From Rubrivivax sp. (lineage in GTDB: Bacteria > Pseudomonadota > Gammaproteobacteria > Burkholderiales > Burkholderiaceae_C): a stretch of 64,000 nt of DNA. The DNA lies in the NCBI GenBank assembly GCA_022843905.1, contig JALHMT010000025.1, positions 1-64,000 on the forward strand. The letters run 5' to 3'. The translations under genes were made by a program, and so were the position numbers. Position 1 is the stretch's first letter. Each line of letters begins with the position of its first letter. The notes beneath the pieces were generated by a model. That model had not been told where the DNA came from, searched no databases, and worked only from the letters and a program-made list of their open reading frames with translations. Positions 32,874 through 42,753 of the stretch are shown piece after piece.

Positions 32874-33488
32874 CTATTTGCAGGAGCCGCCTTGAAGGAT
32901 CGACGACAAGGTCATCTTGTCGCAGTCCTTCTTGGCTTGGGAACCGGAGTCTGTTCTCGAGGGCCCTCGATCGCCCTGCTGTGCTGCAGCGGCCAGTCGA
33001 GTCTTCAGCGATTCCATCGGGTCAGCTCGCTCAAGCGAATTCAGTTTGTCTACGAGTTCTGCGTGCTTGAGGATCGTGCACCGAAGCTCGAACCCAGGAT
33101 ACGTGAGATCTCCAAGTGACAGTGTCACCTCGGTTCTCGATATAGCTGCGACCGCGCACGATGAATTTGCCAATTCCGTGAGGGACCGAATATCGACGTT
33201 GCTTGCCGAGTCCCCCTGGACCATCAACAGTTGCCCGTTCTTGCACTTGCCAGCGACAAACTCACCGGCAAGGCGAAAGTACGCGTCGACCTTGTCCTTG
33301 GTTTGCGCGACGGATGGAACCAGCGTCTTCGATCCCAAGTACAGGTTGGTGTGGTGCGTGAGGTCGCACACCGAGTCATCGGTCGTCTTGTTCGGCCGCA
33401 GGGCGACCGCCAGCGCTTGCTGGGTAGGGATGACGTTGGCAAAGAGCGCCAGCGATCCGCAGAGCAGGAGGGTACGCGTGGGACTCAT
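32874..33488 (-). CDS. exported hypothetical protein
   Basis: The 204-residue protein has a signal peptide with a hydrophobic core (LLLCGSLALFANVI) and an Ala-rich cleavage region near residues 22-27. The mature portion is mixed alpha/beta with several Cys (DLTHHTNLY, SSCAVAAI, GFELRCTIL), probably forming disulfides in the periplasm. The start at 33488 is preferred to one 6 codons upstream because AGGGAG lies before it. No family recognised. It lies between traG and the S49 gene. Confidence 0.65.
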   Translation of the reverse strand: MSPTRTLLLCGSLALFANVIPTQQALAVALRPNKTTDDSVCDLTHHTNLYLGSKTLVPSVAQTKDKVDAYFRLAGEFVAGKCKNGQLLMVQGDSASNVDIRSLTELANSSCAVAAISRTEVTLSLGDLTYPGFELRCTILKHAELVDKLNSLERADPMESLKTRLAAAAQQGDRGPSRTDSGSQAKKDCDKMTLSSILQGGSCK

Positions 33489-33585
33489 AGACGCTCCCTT
33501 GACCACATGCCGAAGCTAGTATATGAAGTCATCTGGTCGACAGGGCGCACGCTGTCGCAGATTGTTTCATCCAGGGCGCGGTGTC

Positions 33586-33870
33586 ATGGCACGGTTCAAG
33601 ATGGCGGCGTGGACGTTTGGCGTAGTCGGAGCGCTGGCTGCGGCTACTGTCAGCGATCGAGGCGCGTTCGTCATCGGCTTTTTCTGGCTGATGTTCGGCG
33701 GCATTGCAGGGCTGCTGGTCTTGCTTGCGCGGCGTGCGGACGTGGTCGTTGAATCGCCAAAGGTCGACGTGCGAAACCCTTTCACGGACCAACTCGGTGT
33801 TCATCGATATCCCGGCGATGTGCTGGATGTTGAGAATCATCCAACACCAGGCGCGCATGGGCGCTATTGA
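33586..33870 (+). CDS. small membrane protein
   Basis: The 94-residue protein has one or two transmembrane segments: FGVVGALAAATVSDRGAFVI (about 9-28) and FWLMFGGIAGLLVLLA (about 30-46). A hydrophilic C-terminal tail of about 45 residues follows. It is the only plus-strand gene between the S49 gene and the transfer genes, and is divergent from the exported protein gene. It may be an entry-exclusion-type or hypothetical membrane protein; the sequence offers no direct proof. Confidence 0.5.
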   Translation: MARFKMAAWTFGVVGALAAATVSDRGAFVIGFFWLMFGGIAGLLVLLARRADVVVESPKVDVRNPFTDQLGVHRYPGDVLDVENHPTPGAHGRY

Positions 33871-33892
33871 GTAGTTGCACGTTGCACCAACC

Positions 33893-36790
33893 TCAATTTC
33901 GCTTCCCGCTCTTAGGGGTCATTCGAGGAATCTCGGGAGTCGCCTGAATTGCTCTCGACCGCTCCGATGCCTCCTGTCGCGCGCGTGCCTCGTTTGCTTC
34001 TCGCAGAGCTGCATCAGGGCCGACATCAAGTAGCTCCCGAGCATTTTCTGCAAGCGTTGCTGCGTCGTCACGTAGTTGGCGAAGATTTCCAAATTGCTGA
34101 GACCTCTTGGTTGAAACTGTGCCGTCGGGGTTGCGGACGATGTCGTTTCGGGCATCAAAGGTGGCAGCGGCAGTCTCGCGTGATTCAGCTTCGGTCCGAC
34201 GCCGTTGCAAATCGCTCTGCACTTGGGCAAGTGCTCCAGATGGCTGTGGTGCGACCAGAGGCGCGCCGCTGAGCCTCTTGCCGACGGCGCGGTCATTGGT
34301 CGCATCGGTGCCGACGACGCGATCGCGCGAGAAGATCGCGTCATCCTTGTTGGTCGACGCGATAGACCTCACGTCGTCGAAGGTCGTTGGCAACGCCGAA
34401 CCGGATGCTGTTCGAGTCGGGGGAAGCGCTCGCGATGCCAACTCACTGGCCATCGCCGCCTGGAGCGCGAGGCTGTCAGAACCGTATTCGCTGGCCAGGC
34501 GTTGGTAGCGTTGGATGAAGTCAGAGTTGGCTGGCAACTGCGCCAAGTCGATGGAAAGCACCTCGCCGGTCTCATGTGCCTTGGACAACCTCTCGGCGAT
34601 CGCGCTCCGCTCAGCGTAGCTCGACTGCGTGGATTCCAAACGACCTACCGCGGTCGACATGCGAGATGCAAGTTCGTCGCCTTCTCGCTGGTCGTTTCCA
34701 AGCGCGCGCACAAGCGACTGATCTCGCGTGGCTCGCTCTGCGAAGGACCTGAACTCACGAAGTTGATCCGCCCCCAGTTCGTTCGCCACCTTCTGCTCGG
34801 TTTCATCCAGCGATCGTGTGTAGCTCTTCCCGGCGGAGCCGGATGCGTTCGCCCTCAGTGGGCTAATGCCAGGCGCACCGACGCCACCTGAGAGCTGGAA
34901 GGCGATGTTCGCGACCTGCTGAGCGCTCAAACCAGTGGTCCGCGCCACAGACTCGGTAATGCTGCGCAGCCTATCCGCAGCCGAGCCAATGTCCGTACTC
35001 GTGCTCACTGCCTGACCATCTCCGCGGGTAGTGGAGCGGAAGCGGCTAGAGCCGCGCGACATCGTGTCCACGAGAACCGAGGAGAGGTCATTCGAGGCGG
35101 AGACAGCTTCACTTCGCGCCGCCTCGGCCGACCTCGATGCCTCTTGAACAGACGACTGTGTGACGCGTGACGACACAACGCGCGATGTAGCGCTCTCATT
35201 GCGCAGGTAGGAGGTGGCCTGTGCGCCACTGGCCGTTGTCGTGACCCAGTTGCCGTCCAGATCCTGCTGGCGACTGACCCATGGGTTTGAGGTTGAGGGG
35301 CTGATGGTGCGCTGATCCATCGAGACGTTGCCCATGCTGGTATTGCCCGTGGCCGCGGCCGCAGATGCATTCCCGGACATCGAGGCTGCCTGAAGGCCCT
35401 GCAGCCCACCCATGACGGCAGAGCCGAAGTTGACCATCCGGTTGGCCAGTGACCAGGCGAGCATCGGGATGCCGATGATCAGGTACGACACGACTGCCTG
35501 CGAGGAGATCGAGTTCGAATAGATGGGAGACGCTGTCTGCAGCGAGAGTGCCTTCACGCCTCCGCCGATCTCGGCCGCCGCAGCCTGATCGATCTGGCCA
35601 TACAGCGTCGCCATGTAGTTGAGGATCGCGAACAGCGGCGGCCAGAGCTGGATCGAGACCAATGCGATCGCATAGCCGGAGAGGATCATGATCGTGGTCC
35701 GCCCGCTCGACACGAACAGCAGAAGCACGACGAGGGGGAAGACTGCGTAGCACATCGCCTCCGCCACGTTGCGCACCACTGGGAGCGCCTGCGACGAGAT
35801 CTTGGCGCCGTTGATCCAGGATGCGTTCTGGGCCGCGACGGATTGCGCGCGGCCGGTGGCCAGCATCATGCAGGCAGGGTCGTTGATGCGCTGGCAGCCC
35901 ATCTCGCCAGCGTCGTTGATCGCGTTAACGATGGCGTTCTGGCGGATCAGATCAGCTGCGGTAGCAGCTGCGCCCGCGATCTGGGATCGGATGTAGGCCT
36001 GGGGAATCTGATTTAGGACGGCCGCCTGCGCGGCCGCTGCGGGGAGGTCGGGGTTCAGCTTCTGCCCGAGGCGCGCCGTCAACGCGTTGACCTGTGCGGG
36101 CAGGCGGCCCGCGATGGATGCGTACGCAGCGTCGCAGGTCGTCGTGGTCACGCCCGCGCCAGCGGTGATCACGGTGAACCTCGCCGGATTGGTGGCAGCC
36201 ATCGCCGCCCACAGGTTGTCCGAAGTCGAGAAGGCGGTAGCGGCGATCGTGCCGTCGGCGATGTCGTAGGCGGTGCAGTTGTTGGCGAAGTTGATGATGT
36301 CGTTCAGGACCCCGGGATCCGGGATGGAAATGCTTCGCGTCTCCTGAATCAGGCGGCTGCCGAACATCAGGCCGTTCTGCTGGTAGGACAGTTCCCCGGG
36401 CAGGGAGGCGGGTCCCGGCAAGGTCTGGAACGCCGTCTCGAAGAGCTCGGTGATCGTGTTGCCGATGGTGCTGGTCAGACCACCGAGTGCCGCCATGCCG
36501 AACGGCACGTTTGCGATGACGCGGTTGGGAGTGCCCCCGGTCTTGTCAACTACTGCCACCGTCACGCGGGGGACGAAGAGCACGCCGTAGATCAGCACTA
36601 CCGACACGAGCCACCGCCATCCGACCAGCTTTTCGGGCTGGAACATGTAGGCCACCATCGCAACGACGAAGCCGCAGAAGGCCACGGCGGCGATGGCACT
36701 CATGTAGGTGCCCGAGGCCATGATCGCAGCGATGGCGTTGAAGATGCCTGCCAGCGCTTCGCTGTTGTGGTACGCGAAGACTTCCCACAT
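33893..36790 (-). CDS. traG: TraG, mating-pair stabilisation / entry exclusion protein
   Basis: The 965-residue inner membrane protein has transmembrane segments at the N-terminus (about 24-85) and in the middle (about 345-415 and 455-475), with the N-terminal domain resembling VirB6 (MSAIAAVAFCGFVVAMVAYMF). A periplasmic C-terminal region of about 480 residues is Ser/Ala-rich. TraG acts in pilus assembly and in recognition between donor and recipient. The ATG has GAGGAA upstream. It is the last gene of the transfer run, 28 bases downstream of traH. The C-terminal half is known to diverge among F-like systems, as it does here. Confidence 0.9.
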   Translation of the reverse strand: MWEVFAYHNSEALAGIFNAIAAIMASGTYMSAIAAVAFCGFVVAMVAYMFQPEKLVGWRWLVSVVLIYGVLFVPRVTVAVVDKTGGTPNRVIANVPFGMAALGGLTSTIGNTITELFETAFQTLPGPASLPGELSYQQNGLMFGSRLIQETRSISIPDPGVLNDIINFANNCTAYDIADGTIAATAFSTSDNLWAAMAATNPARFTVITAGAGVTTTTCDAAYASIAGRLPAQVNALTARLGQKLNPDLPAAAAQAAVLNQIPQAYIRSQIAGAAATAADLIRQNAIVNAINDAGEMGCQRINDPACMMLATGRAQSVAAQNASWINGAKISSQALPVVRNVAEAMCYAVFPLVVLLLFVSSGRTTIMILSGYAIALVSIQLWPPLFAILNYMATLYGQIDQAAAAEIGGGVKALSLQTASPIYSNSISSQAVVSYLIIGIPMLAWSLANRMVNFGSAVMGGLQGLQAASMSGNASAAAATGNTSMGNVSMDQRTISPSTSNPWVSRQQDLDGNWVTTTASGAQATSYLRNESATSRVVSSRVTQSSVQEASRSAEAARSEAVSASNDLSSVLVDTMSRGSSRFRSTTRGDGQAVSTSTDIGSAADRLRSITESVARTTGLSAQQVANIAFQLSGGVGAPGISPLRANASGSAGKSYTRSLDETEQKVANELGADQLREFRSFAERATRDQSLVRALGNDQREGDELASRMSTAVGRLESTQSSYAERSAIAERLSKAHETGEVLSIDLAQLPANSDFIQRYQRLASEYGSDSLALQAAMASELASRALPPTRTASGSALPTTFDDVRSIASTNKDDAIFSRDRVVGTDATNDRAVGKRLSGAPLVAPQPSGALAQVQSDLQRRRTEAESRETAAATFDARNDIVRNPDGTVSTKRSQQFGNLRQLRDDAATLAENARELLDVGPDAALREANEARARQEASERSRAIQATPEIPRMTPKSGKRN

Positions 36791-36818
36791 GACTGTTCCT
36801 CGGTCGCCTGCGCGGGGC

Positions 36819-38255
36819 CTACTTGGTGCTGCGGCTGGAGTAGCCGAGCATGTCCAGTGCGTGCAGCGACATGCTCGAGCGCAGGTTGCGCTCCAGGCGT
36901 TCCATGTCGGTGGCCACGGTTGAGACTGCGGTGACCTTGCGGTACAGGGTGGCCTGCTCTTGCTGGAGCAGGCTCATGAACTTCTGGACATCTTCGCGCT
37001 GCTGAAGAGCAAGGCTGCGTTGCCTCTCGTTCAGCCGATGCTGCTTGGTGAGGGCGGAGATCGCGACGTTCGCGAACTGGTTGAGAAACGTGAACGCGTA
37101 GTCGGCAGCGATGACCTCCCGGTAATTGCCGATCATCATGTCGGCGAGGCCCGAGCCTGGGATGGTGTTGCCGATCGACAGCATGCGCCACACAGGGATG
37201 CTGGTGCTGTTCACGAAGCCGACGGCCGCGGAGTTGTTCGGGATCGCCGTGCGGGTGCGGATGTTGTCCGAGATCAGCTGCATGATGTCGGACACCTTCT
37301 TGGTGAGCGGCTGGTGCACGTAGGTGTTGTCGCGCGTCACCGTGTCGCAGTCGGTGTAGTTGTTGCAGCGGAGCAGTTGGAGGTTGATGTTGCCGCCGGC
37401 GGCGTCGGACTGGCCGTACAGCAGCTGGGCCACGGTCGTGATGCTCGGGCCGATGTACTCAGGATCGCGGTTGGCTGTCTCAGCCGGGAAGATCACCGCA
37501 CCCACGATGCTCATCACGAGTTCGCGGGCGGGATCGTCCAGCGTGTCGATCGACTTGAGGGCACGCCAGGTGAAGTTGCCGACAAAGGGCGCTTGTGCGG
37601 CGATGTTCGCGTCGGCACTTGACCGTGCGGAGCCGAGGATCGAGGGGCTGTCCGACGCGCAGCGGCGCATGGCGGCGTCGATGTCGCTCTCCATGCCCAT
37701 CTGCATCGCCAGCTTTGCGCAGGCACGCTGGGAGTCGTAGCCGACCGCCTCGGCCGCGGAGGACACGAGCGCGGTCGCGGTTTCGCAGGAGTTGATGCGC
37801 GCGTTGTTGATCCAGGTCTCCAGGCCCTTGGCCCACTTGGTCAGCCCGCCGAGCAGCGGCGAGACAGCCTCCAGCGCGAGCTGAAACGCGATTCCGGGCA
37901 GGGCCGAGGTGATGTTCCGCAGCATGTTGCGGAACTCGTTGGCGGAGATGTGCGAGAACGAGCCGCCGAAAAGGTCGATGCCGCCGCAGCCGCCCTTGGC
38001 CGTGGGGAACTGAATGGCGGCGAGCTGGTAGGTCTTGTTGGGCGAGCGCAGGTACAGGTTGCCGCCGGTGTAGGTGTTGAACGTCTGGCCCTTGAACGCA
38101 CCGGGCGCGGTGTAGTTGCCGATGGCGCCCAGGTTGTTGAACATGGTGTTCACCTCGGCGTTGAGATCCCCGGCGTAGCTCAGCGGCGCCGCAAGTGCCA
38201 CGGCGGACGCGACGATGACGGCGACCAGCTTGCGGACAAGGATTCGTGCGGACAT
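36819..38255 (-). CDS. traH: TraH, conjugative pilus assembly protein
   Basis: The 478-residue protein has an N-terminal signal peptide and a conserved TraH body, with a GGCGGIDLFGGSFSHISANEF segment (about 92-112) and Cys-containing helices. TraH is a periplasmic or outer-membrane-associated assembly factor of F-type secretion channels that works with TraF and TraG. A strong GGGAGG lies before the ATG. It starts 10 bases downstream of traF, continuing the traF-traH-traG order of F and SXT. Confidence 0.95.
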   Translation of the reverse strand: MSARILVRKLVAVIVASAVALAAPLSYAGDLNAEVNTMFNNLGAIGNYTAPGAFKGQTFNTYTGGNLYLRSPNKTYQLAAIQFPTAKGGCGGIDLFGGSFSHISANEFRNMLRNITSALPGIAFQLALEAVSPLLGGLTKWAKGLETWINNARINSCETATALVSSAAEAVGYDSQRACAKLAMQMGMESDIDAAMRRCASDSPSILGSARSSADANIAAQAPFVGNFTWRALKSIDTLDDPARELVMSIVGAVIFPAETANRDPEYIGPSITTVAQLLYGQSDAAGGNINLQLLRCNNYTDCDTVTRDNTYVHQPLTKKVSDIMQLISDNIRTRTAIPNNSAAVGFVNSTSIPVWRMLSIGNTIPGSGLADMMIGNYREVIAADYAFTFLNQFANVAISALTKQHRLNERQRSLALQQREDVQKFMSLLQQEQATLYRKVTAVSTVATDMERLERNLRSSMSLHALDMLGYSSRSTK

Positions 38256-38265
38256 GGGCGCCTCC

Positions 38266-39153
38266 CTACTGCAGGTTGACCCGCCGGGTGATGGACGGCG
38301 CGTAGGCGTCGGCGCCCGGGGCGGTGACGGTCGTGATGCGCTCGATGAGCTGCGACTCGGACAGCACGCCGAAGCCGATCGGCACGATCTTTCCGGTGTA
38401 GGGCTCGGCCAGGTAGGTGGCCGGCACCTGGGTGACCTGCAGCGTGCGTGCAATGCCGTTGTCGCGCCGGAACGTGGGGAAACTCGGCAGGCCCTTGCCG
38501 TCCACGCTGATCGGAACGACCTGGATGCCGAAGCGCGCGCTGAAGGCCTCCAGCGTCGGCGAGAAGGCGTGGCAGTACGGGCAGTCCGAGCGGAAGAAGA
38601 AGAACAGGACGTGCGTGCGCGCCAGGTCGGTCAGCGACTGAGCGCGGCTGGTGGCCTGCTCGCGATCGAAGACTTCGATGGCGCGCGAGTTCACCGGCCG
38701 ACCCTGCAGCGTCATGTCCAGGTCCGGCGTCGCCCAGGCCACCCGCTGTGCGACATCCGAGAAGTAGCTGGCCTGGCGCACCACCTGCGCCTCGAGCTGC
38801 ATGTAGCGCCGGACGTTGTCCTCGCTCGGCCGGATGATCGCGATGTTGCGGTACTCCTCCAGGCGCTTCTGCAGCTGTTCGAACTCGATGAGCTCGGGCG
38901 CACGCGTGTCCCGGCGCCTGGCCTCCGGCTTGGGCGCGGCGGGCTTCGCAGGCGCCGGCGGGAGGACCTCGGGTTCCGGCTCCTCGTAGAAGTGCCAGCC
39001 ACGCCGAAAGTCATCCCAGAAGAGGGCCCTGGAGGTGGCTGGAACTTGGGTAGGTGCGACCGCTACCGCGGCGTCGGCCTGGGCGTGTGACAGCGCTGGC
39101 AGGAGGAAGCCAAGAAGGGCTGCAAGCGCGGCGAAGCAACGGGTCGTGGACAC
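38266..39153 (-). CDS. traF: TraF, thiol-disulfide isomerase-like pilus assembly protein
   Basis: The 295-residue protein has a signal peptide (residues 1-24), a Pro/Ala-rich linker and a C-terminal thioredoxin-like domain with CPYC at residues 191-194. In the F system the TraF paralogue has lost the active-site cysteines, but this one has kept them, as in many SXT-type elements. Its substrates are probably the Cys-rich TraH, TraN and TraU. The GTG start at 39153, with GAGGAG upstream, is preferred to a longer unsupported frame. Confidence 0.9.
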   Translation of the reverse strand: MSTTRCFAALAALLGFLLPALSHAQADAAVAVAPTQVPATSRALFWDDFRRGWHFYEEPEPEVLPPAPAKPAAPKPEARRRDTRAPELIEFEQLQKRLEEYRNIAIIRPSEDNVRRYMQLEAQVVRQASYFSDVAQRVAWATPDLDMTLQGRPVNSRAIEVFDREQATSRAQSLTDLARTHVLFFFFRSDCPYCHAFSPTLEAFSARFGIQVVPISVDGKGLPSFPTFRRDNGIARTLQVTQVPATYLAEPYTGKIVPIGFGVLSESQLIERITTVTAPGADAYAPSITRRVNLQ

Positions 39154-39163
39154 GGGCGGCTCC

Positions 39164-39547
39164 TCACGTGAGTGACTTGGGCGGCTGGCCATCGCGGCAG
39201 TAGTTGATGCCGAAGTCGACGGTGTTGCGCCGGGGCGTGGCCTGGCCGGGCAACTGCACACCGTCCTGGGCGAAGGACAGCTTGAGACGGGCGCATCCCG
39301 CCTGGGCGTAGCGCTTGACCGTCGAGACGTCGATCAAGATCGGCCCGGTCGCCTTGAAGTGCTTGGTGATGCTCTCGGCATCTTTGCTGGTGAGGACCCC
39401 CTGCGCGGTCCCCATCGGCGAGTCGAGGGCGGCGATCATCAGCACGCGGACGTCGGTGACCGGCAGGCGGCCGCCGTCGGCCAACTGGGCGGTGGCCACC
39501 GACGCAGCGGCGAAGGCGATGAGCGGTGCAAGGCGGTTGAGCTTCAT
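39164..39547 (-). CDS. exported small protein in the tra operon
   Basis: The 127-residue protein has an N-terminal signal peptide (LAPLIAFAAASVATA). A mature region with VRVLMIAALDSPMGTAQG and TGPILIDVSTVKRY suggests a compact alpha/beta domain; Cys85 and Cys117 could pair. It lies between traN and traF, starting 2 bases after traN with no gap for another promoter. I do not recognise a family. Its position implies a periplasmic accessory of pilus assembly. Confidence 0.7.
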   Translation of the reverse strand: MKLNRLAPLIAFAAASVATAQLADGGRLPVTDVRVLMIAALDSPMGTAQGVLTSKDAESITKHFKATGPILIDVSTVKRYAQAGCARLKLSFAQDGVQLPGQATPRRNTVDFGINYCRDGQPPKSLT

Positions 39548-39549
39548 GA

Positions 39550-41970
39550 TCAGCACTTCCCCTGGCCGAAGTAGCAGCTCGGCACCCGGGCCCCGTTGTT
39601 GGTCTGGATCGCCGAGAGGTTGGGACTCTTCGCGACGAGCGAGGCGTAGAACTCGCTCAGGTCCATGCGGGCGAAGTCGAGCGACTGGAGCTGCGCGATG
39701 CTGAAGCCCGAGCAATCGGGGTTGCGCGCATCGCCCCACCCCTTGCTGATCTGGCCGCGGCCTTGCTCGTTGACGATGCGGGCGAGCATCGAGTTGAAGC
39801 AGCACTTGCCGGTCGTGTGCTCGATGCAGGAGACGCAGGAGCCGAGGATCCGGATGCAGGACGAGCAGTAGCTGCCGATGCTGTGACACAGGCCGGCGCC
39901 CTCCTTGAGGGCAAGGACCGCCTCGTTCTCGTTGCAGGAGGTCAGCGAGAGAACGATGTAGATGATCGCGGCGATCACCAGCGTCCATGGGTCGAATGCG
40001 ACGACGAAGCCCTCGCCGGCGACCGTGCTGGAGGAGTACAGGACGGTGGACCCGGCGGGCAGCGCCGTGCCGTTCACGGCGATCGTCACGCCGTAGCTGG
40101 TGAACGAGCCGCTGAAGCCCGCGCCCGTCAGCAGCGCGCTGAGTCCCTGGTAGACGAACTGCCGGTTCTCGGAGTTCATCAGGATGTCGTAGACGAGGCG
40201 GGAGCCGGCGCCGAAGACGCTCTGGTTCGTCATGCCGCGGCCGGACGCATCGGAGTTGCAGCAGTTGGTGAGGAGGCGGTCGCGGCAGCTGTTGGCTTCG
40301 CCCTTGAACACCTGCATGCGGTCGCTGTCGAGGTAGACACCGGCCTCGCGCCCCGCCTCGAGCATCGACATCGTCCGCGCGAAGTCGGCGTCGTTGGTGT
40401 AGGCCGTGTTGAAGCAGCTGGTTCCCAGGCAGAAGACGTTGGCGGGGCAGTTGGTGGCTTGCGTGACCGTCTCGTTCGGCACAGTGCAGCTGTACTGGTC
40501 CTGGTACGCCTCGCAGACGCCCGTTACCGGGTTGGTGCGGGAACAGGTCGACGACACCGGCGTGCAGCCAGCAGCGATCAGCGGTGTGCACTGATCGGCG
40601 GTGTAGGTGCCGCCGCAGCTCATCGTGCTCTGGTACTGCCAGCAGTCCCGGGTGATGGAGACGCCGTCGATGACCTTGGTGGCGGGGCCGTCGACGCACA
40701 CCGGTGCGCTTGCCACCGAGCACCGGCTATCCCCGGCGAGGCTGGGACATTGGTTGTTCCAGGTGTCGGCGGCCGTGAACGTGGTCGCCGGCCGGGTGTA
40801 CGAGAGCCGCATCTGCGGGATCGGCCCGTACGCCGGGTTCGGCGCCCAGCCCACCACCGCGCGGGTCGAGCTGGCGCGCCAGTACGGAGACGAGAAGGTG
40901 CCGGTGGTGTCGCTCGCCTGGATGTCGCTTGCCGACCCGCTGGGGCTGTAGCAGGTGGTCGTGCTGAGCGGCGAACTGGTGCACTCCATGCCGTCACCGC
41001 CGTACGAGCAGGTGGTGACCAGCAGGTTGTCGCCGCTCTGGGTTCCTGCAGGGCAGGTGGCGTAGACGTCGATGAACGGATGGATGGTCGTGCAGGTCAT
41101 CGAGTCCCAACCACCGGTGCAGGACTCGACGGGGTCGTCGGCGATCATGGCGGTCAGGCTGCAGGTGCTGCCGGTGCACGATTTGTCTGCGACGTAGACG
41201 CCTCGCTCCGAGGGCGTGAAGCTGGGCCAGTTGTAGGTCGTGCCGATCACCGCGACCCGCTGGGGTGTGATGACCGGTGTCGTCATGTCGACATCGAAGA
41301 ACGCCAGCGGCGTGCCCGAGCTGGTGACCCTGAAGTGTTGGCTCGAGTCCGGCCGGTCGGGCAGGCACTGCGCGGCCACGGCGGTCGATCCTGCGCTTGC
41401 CTGCGCGAACCAGTCGCCGGGCGAGCAACTGGTCGACCGGGCGACGGCGACGTTGAGCGAGTTCGAGCAGCTGTAGCTGCCGGCGGTCACGTAGCGGGCG
41501 CAGGCCCGGGTCTCGGTGTGGGTCGCGATGGTGGCATCGGTGGTCGTGCAGCCGCTGTAGTACGAGGCGAGGCTGCCCAGATCGAGCGAGGGGTTGCGGG
41601 CGATGCGCGAAGCGGCTGCGACCGCCGGATCGCTGGGGGAGATCGTGGGGCGGGCGGTGTTCGCCGAGGTGATGGCGGTGCGCAGCGCCTGGCAGCTGGG
41701 GTCGTTGGGCGTCGCCGCGCAGGCGGCGAGCTTCGCGCTGACCTCGGGGCCGAGTGCCGGGCGGCCGGCCAGCGCGGCCTCCGGTGGCGTGGTGGTGTAC
41801 CCGGGGACGACACCCGTCGCCGACGGCTGGTTCACCATGCCCCGGATCGCGGTGTTGGCGGCACGACCCGCGGCCACGCCCTGGTCGTGCGAGGTTTGTG
41901 CGATCGCGGTGGTCTGAACGAGGACCAGGGCCTGGGTCATCACCCAGACGGTCAGGCGCTTGAACATCAC
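39550..41970 (-). CDS. traN: TraN, mating-pair stabilisation outer membrane protein
   Basis: The 806-residue exported protein has a signal peptide and is extraordinarily rich in Cys (dozens), as expected for TraN, the tip protein that contacts the recipient's outer membrane. The C-terminal half holds the most conserved region with the CCFNSMLARIVNEQGRGQIS segment. It starts 3 bases after trbC and its stop is 2 bases before the 127-residue gene. Disulfide formation would depend on the TraF and DsbC-like proteins encoded nearby. A long frame on the opposite strand here is a shadow. Confidence 0.95.
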   Translation of the reverse strand: MMFKRLTVWVMTQALVLVQTTAIAQTSHDQGVAAGRAANTAIRGMVNQPSATGVVPGYTTTPPEAALAGRPALGPEVSAKLAACAATPNDPSCQALRTAITSANTARPTISPSDPAVAAASRIARNPSLDLGSLASYYSGCTTTDATIATHTETRACARYVTAGSYSCSNSLNVAVARSTSCSPGDWFAQASAGSTAVAAQCLPDRPDSSQHFRVTSSGTPLAFFDVDMTTPVITPQRVAVIGTTYNWPSFTPSERGVYVADKSCTGSTCSLTAMIADDPVESCTGGWDSMTCTTIHPFIDVYATCPAGTQSGDNLLVTTCSYGGDGMECTSSPLSTTTCYSPSGSASDIQASDTTGTFSSPYWRASSTRAVVGWAPNPAYGPIPQMRLSYTRPATTFTAADTWNNQCPSLAGDSRCSVASAPVCVDGPATKVIDGVSITRDCWQYQSTMSCGGTYTADQCTPLIAAGCTPVSSTCSRTNPVTGVCEAYQDQYSCTVPNETVTQATNCPANVFCLGTSCFNTAYTNDADFARTMSMLEAGREAGVYLDSDRMQVFKGEANSCRDRLLTNCCNSDASGRGMTNQSVFGAGSRLVYDILMNSENRQFVYQGLSALLTGAGFSGSFTSYGVTIAVNGTALPAGSTVLYSSSTVAGEGFVVAFDPWTLVIAAIIYIVLSLTSCNENEAVLALKEGAGLCHSIGSYCSSCIRILGSCVSCIEHTTGKCCFNSMLARIVNEQGRGQISKGWGDARNPDCSGFSIAQLQSLDFARMDLSEFYASLVAKSPNLSAIQTNNGARVPSCYFGQGKC

Positions 41971-41973
41971 GGC

Positions 41974-42753
41974 TCAGCCCCCTTTCAGCTTCGCGAGAAA
42001 GGCCTGCGCTTCGCGCGAGAACTTCGGCGCCGTCTTCTGGATGAAGCGCAGCGCGTAGTCGATGCTCACGTCGCCGGCGGCCAGCGCGTAGCTGTCCGCC
42101 GCGAAGCAGGTGCCCGCGGCGCAGGGCGTCGGAACGGACCGGTCCTTGATGAGGACGAAGGACGGCGTGGCGGTGATCGTGAAGCGGTCGAACGCCTGCG
42201 GGTCGATCTGGAAGCCGACCTTGCGCTGGCCGATGACCCGCTGCACGCGGGCCACGGTTTTCTGCAGTGAGTCGTCCACGAGACCGCGCAGCAACAGGGT
42301 GGCCCCGCTGCGTGCGGCCTGATCGACCAAGCGCTCCAGGGCCGGGTCGGGCATCGAGAAGCTCACGAAGACCAGCAGCGTCGGGCCCACGGCCATGCCC
42401 GACTTGGCGGGGTCGGGAGCGCCCATGGCATCGAAGCCACCGGCGATCGCGCCGAGGTCGATCTTTCCTTGGGACTGCGGCTGAGGCAGCGCGTCGATGC
42501 GTGGGGCCGCGGGAACCGGCACCCGGGCGAGTTCATCATCGCTGGGCATGCGGTGCTTGCGCCGCGCCGCCTCAATGTCCTTGTCGGTGATCGTGGGCTG
42601 GCTGCGGGTGGCGCGAGCGATGTCGGCCTCGGTCACGGGGCTCTTGCCGGACGGAGCCTGGCCCTGGGCCTGAGCCACGGCGGCAGGCAGCGCGAGCAGC
42701 GCGACCGCGATCGACGCAACGAAGGGGGCCACGAGGCGGTCAGTAGCCCACAC
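41974..42753 (-). CDS. trbC: TrbC, F-type pilus assembly protein
   Basis: The 259-residue protein has a signal peptide (VASIAVALLALPAAVAQAQ). A thioredoxin-fold-like domain from about residue 95 has VGPTLLVFVSFSMPDPAL and FTITATPSFVLI, both characteristic of TrbC of F-type systems, where the CxxC motif is absent. The GTG at 42753 with AGAGGAA upstream is preferred, and it overlaps the end of traU by 14 bases. TrbC helps assemble the pilus, usually together with TraW; separate traW and trbC genes are present here. Confidence 0.9.
   Translation of the reverse strand: MWATDRLVAPFVASIAVALLALPAAVAQAQGQAPSGKSPVTEADIARATRSQPTITDKDIEAARRKHRMPSDDELARVPVPAAPRIDALPQPQSQGKIDLGAIAGGFDAMGAPDPAKSGMAVGPTLLVFVSFSMPDPALERLVDQAARSGATLLLRGLVDDSLQKTVARVQRVIGQRKVGFQIDPQAFDRFTITATPSFVLIKDRSVPTPCAAGTCFAADSYALAAGDVSIDYALRFIQKTAPKFSREAQAFLAKLKGG

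Noticed and set aside
39763-42270. 835-codon open frame on the plus strand
   Set aside because: It lies entirely opposite traN and trbC, whose families are clear, and its product has the low-complexity Gly/Arg/Ala composition of antisense frames.
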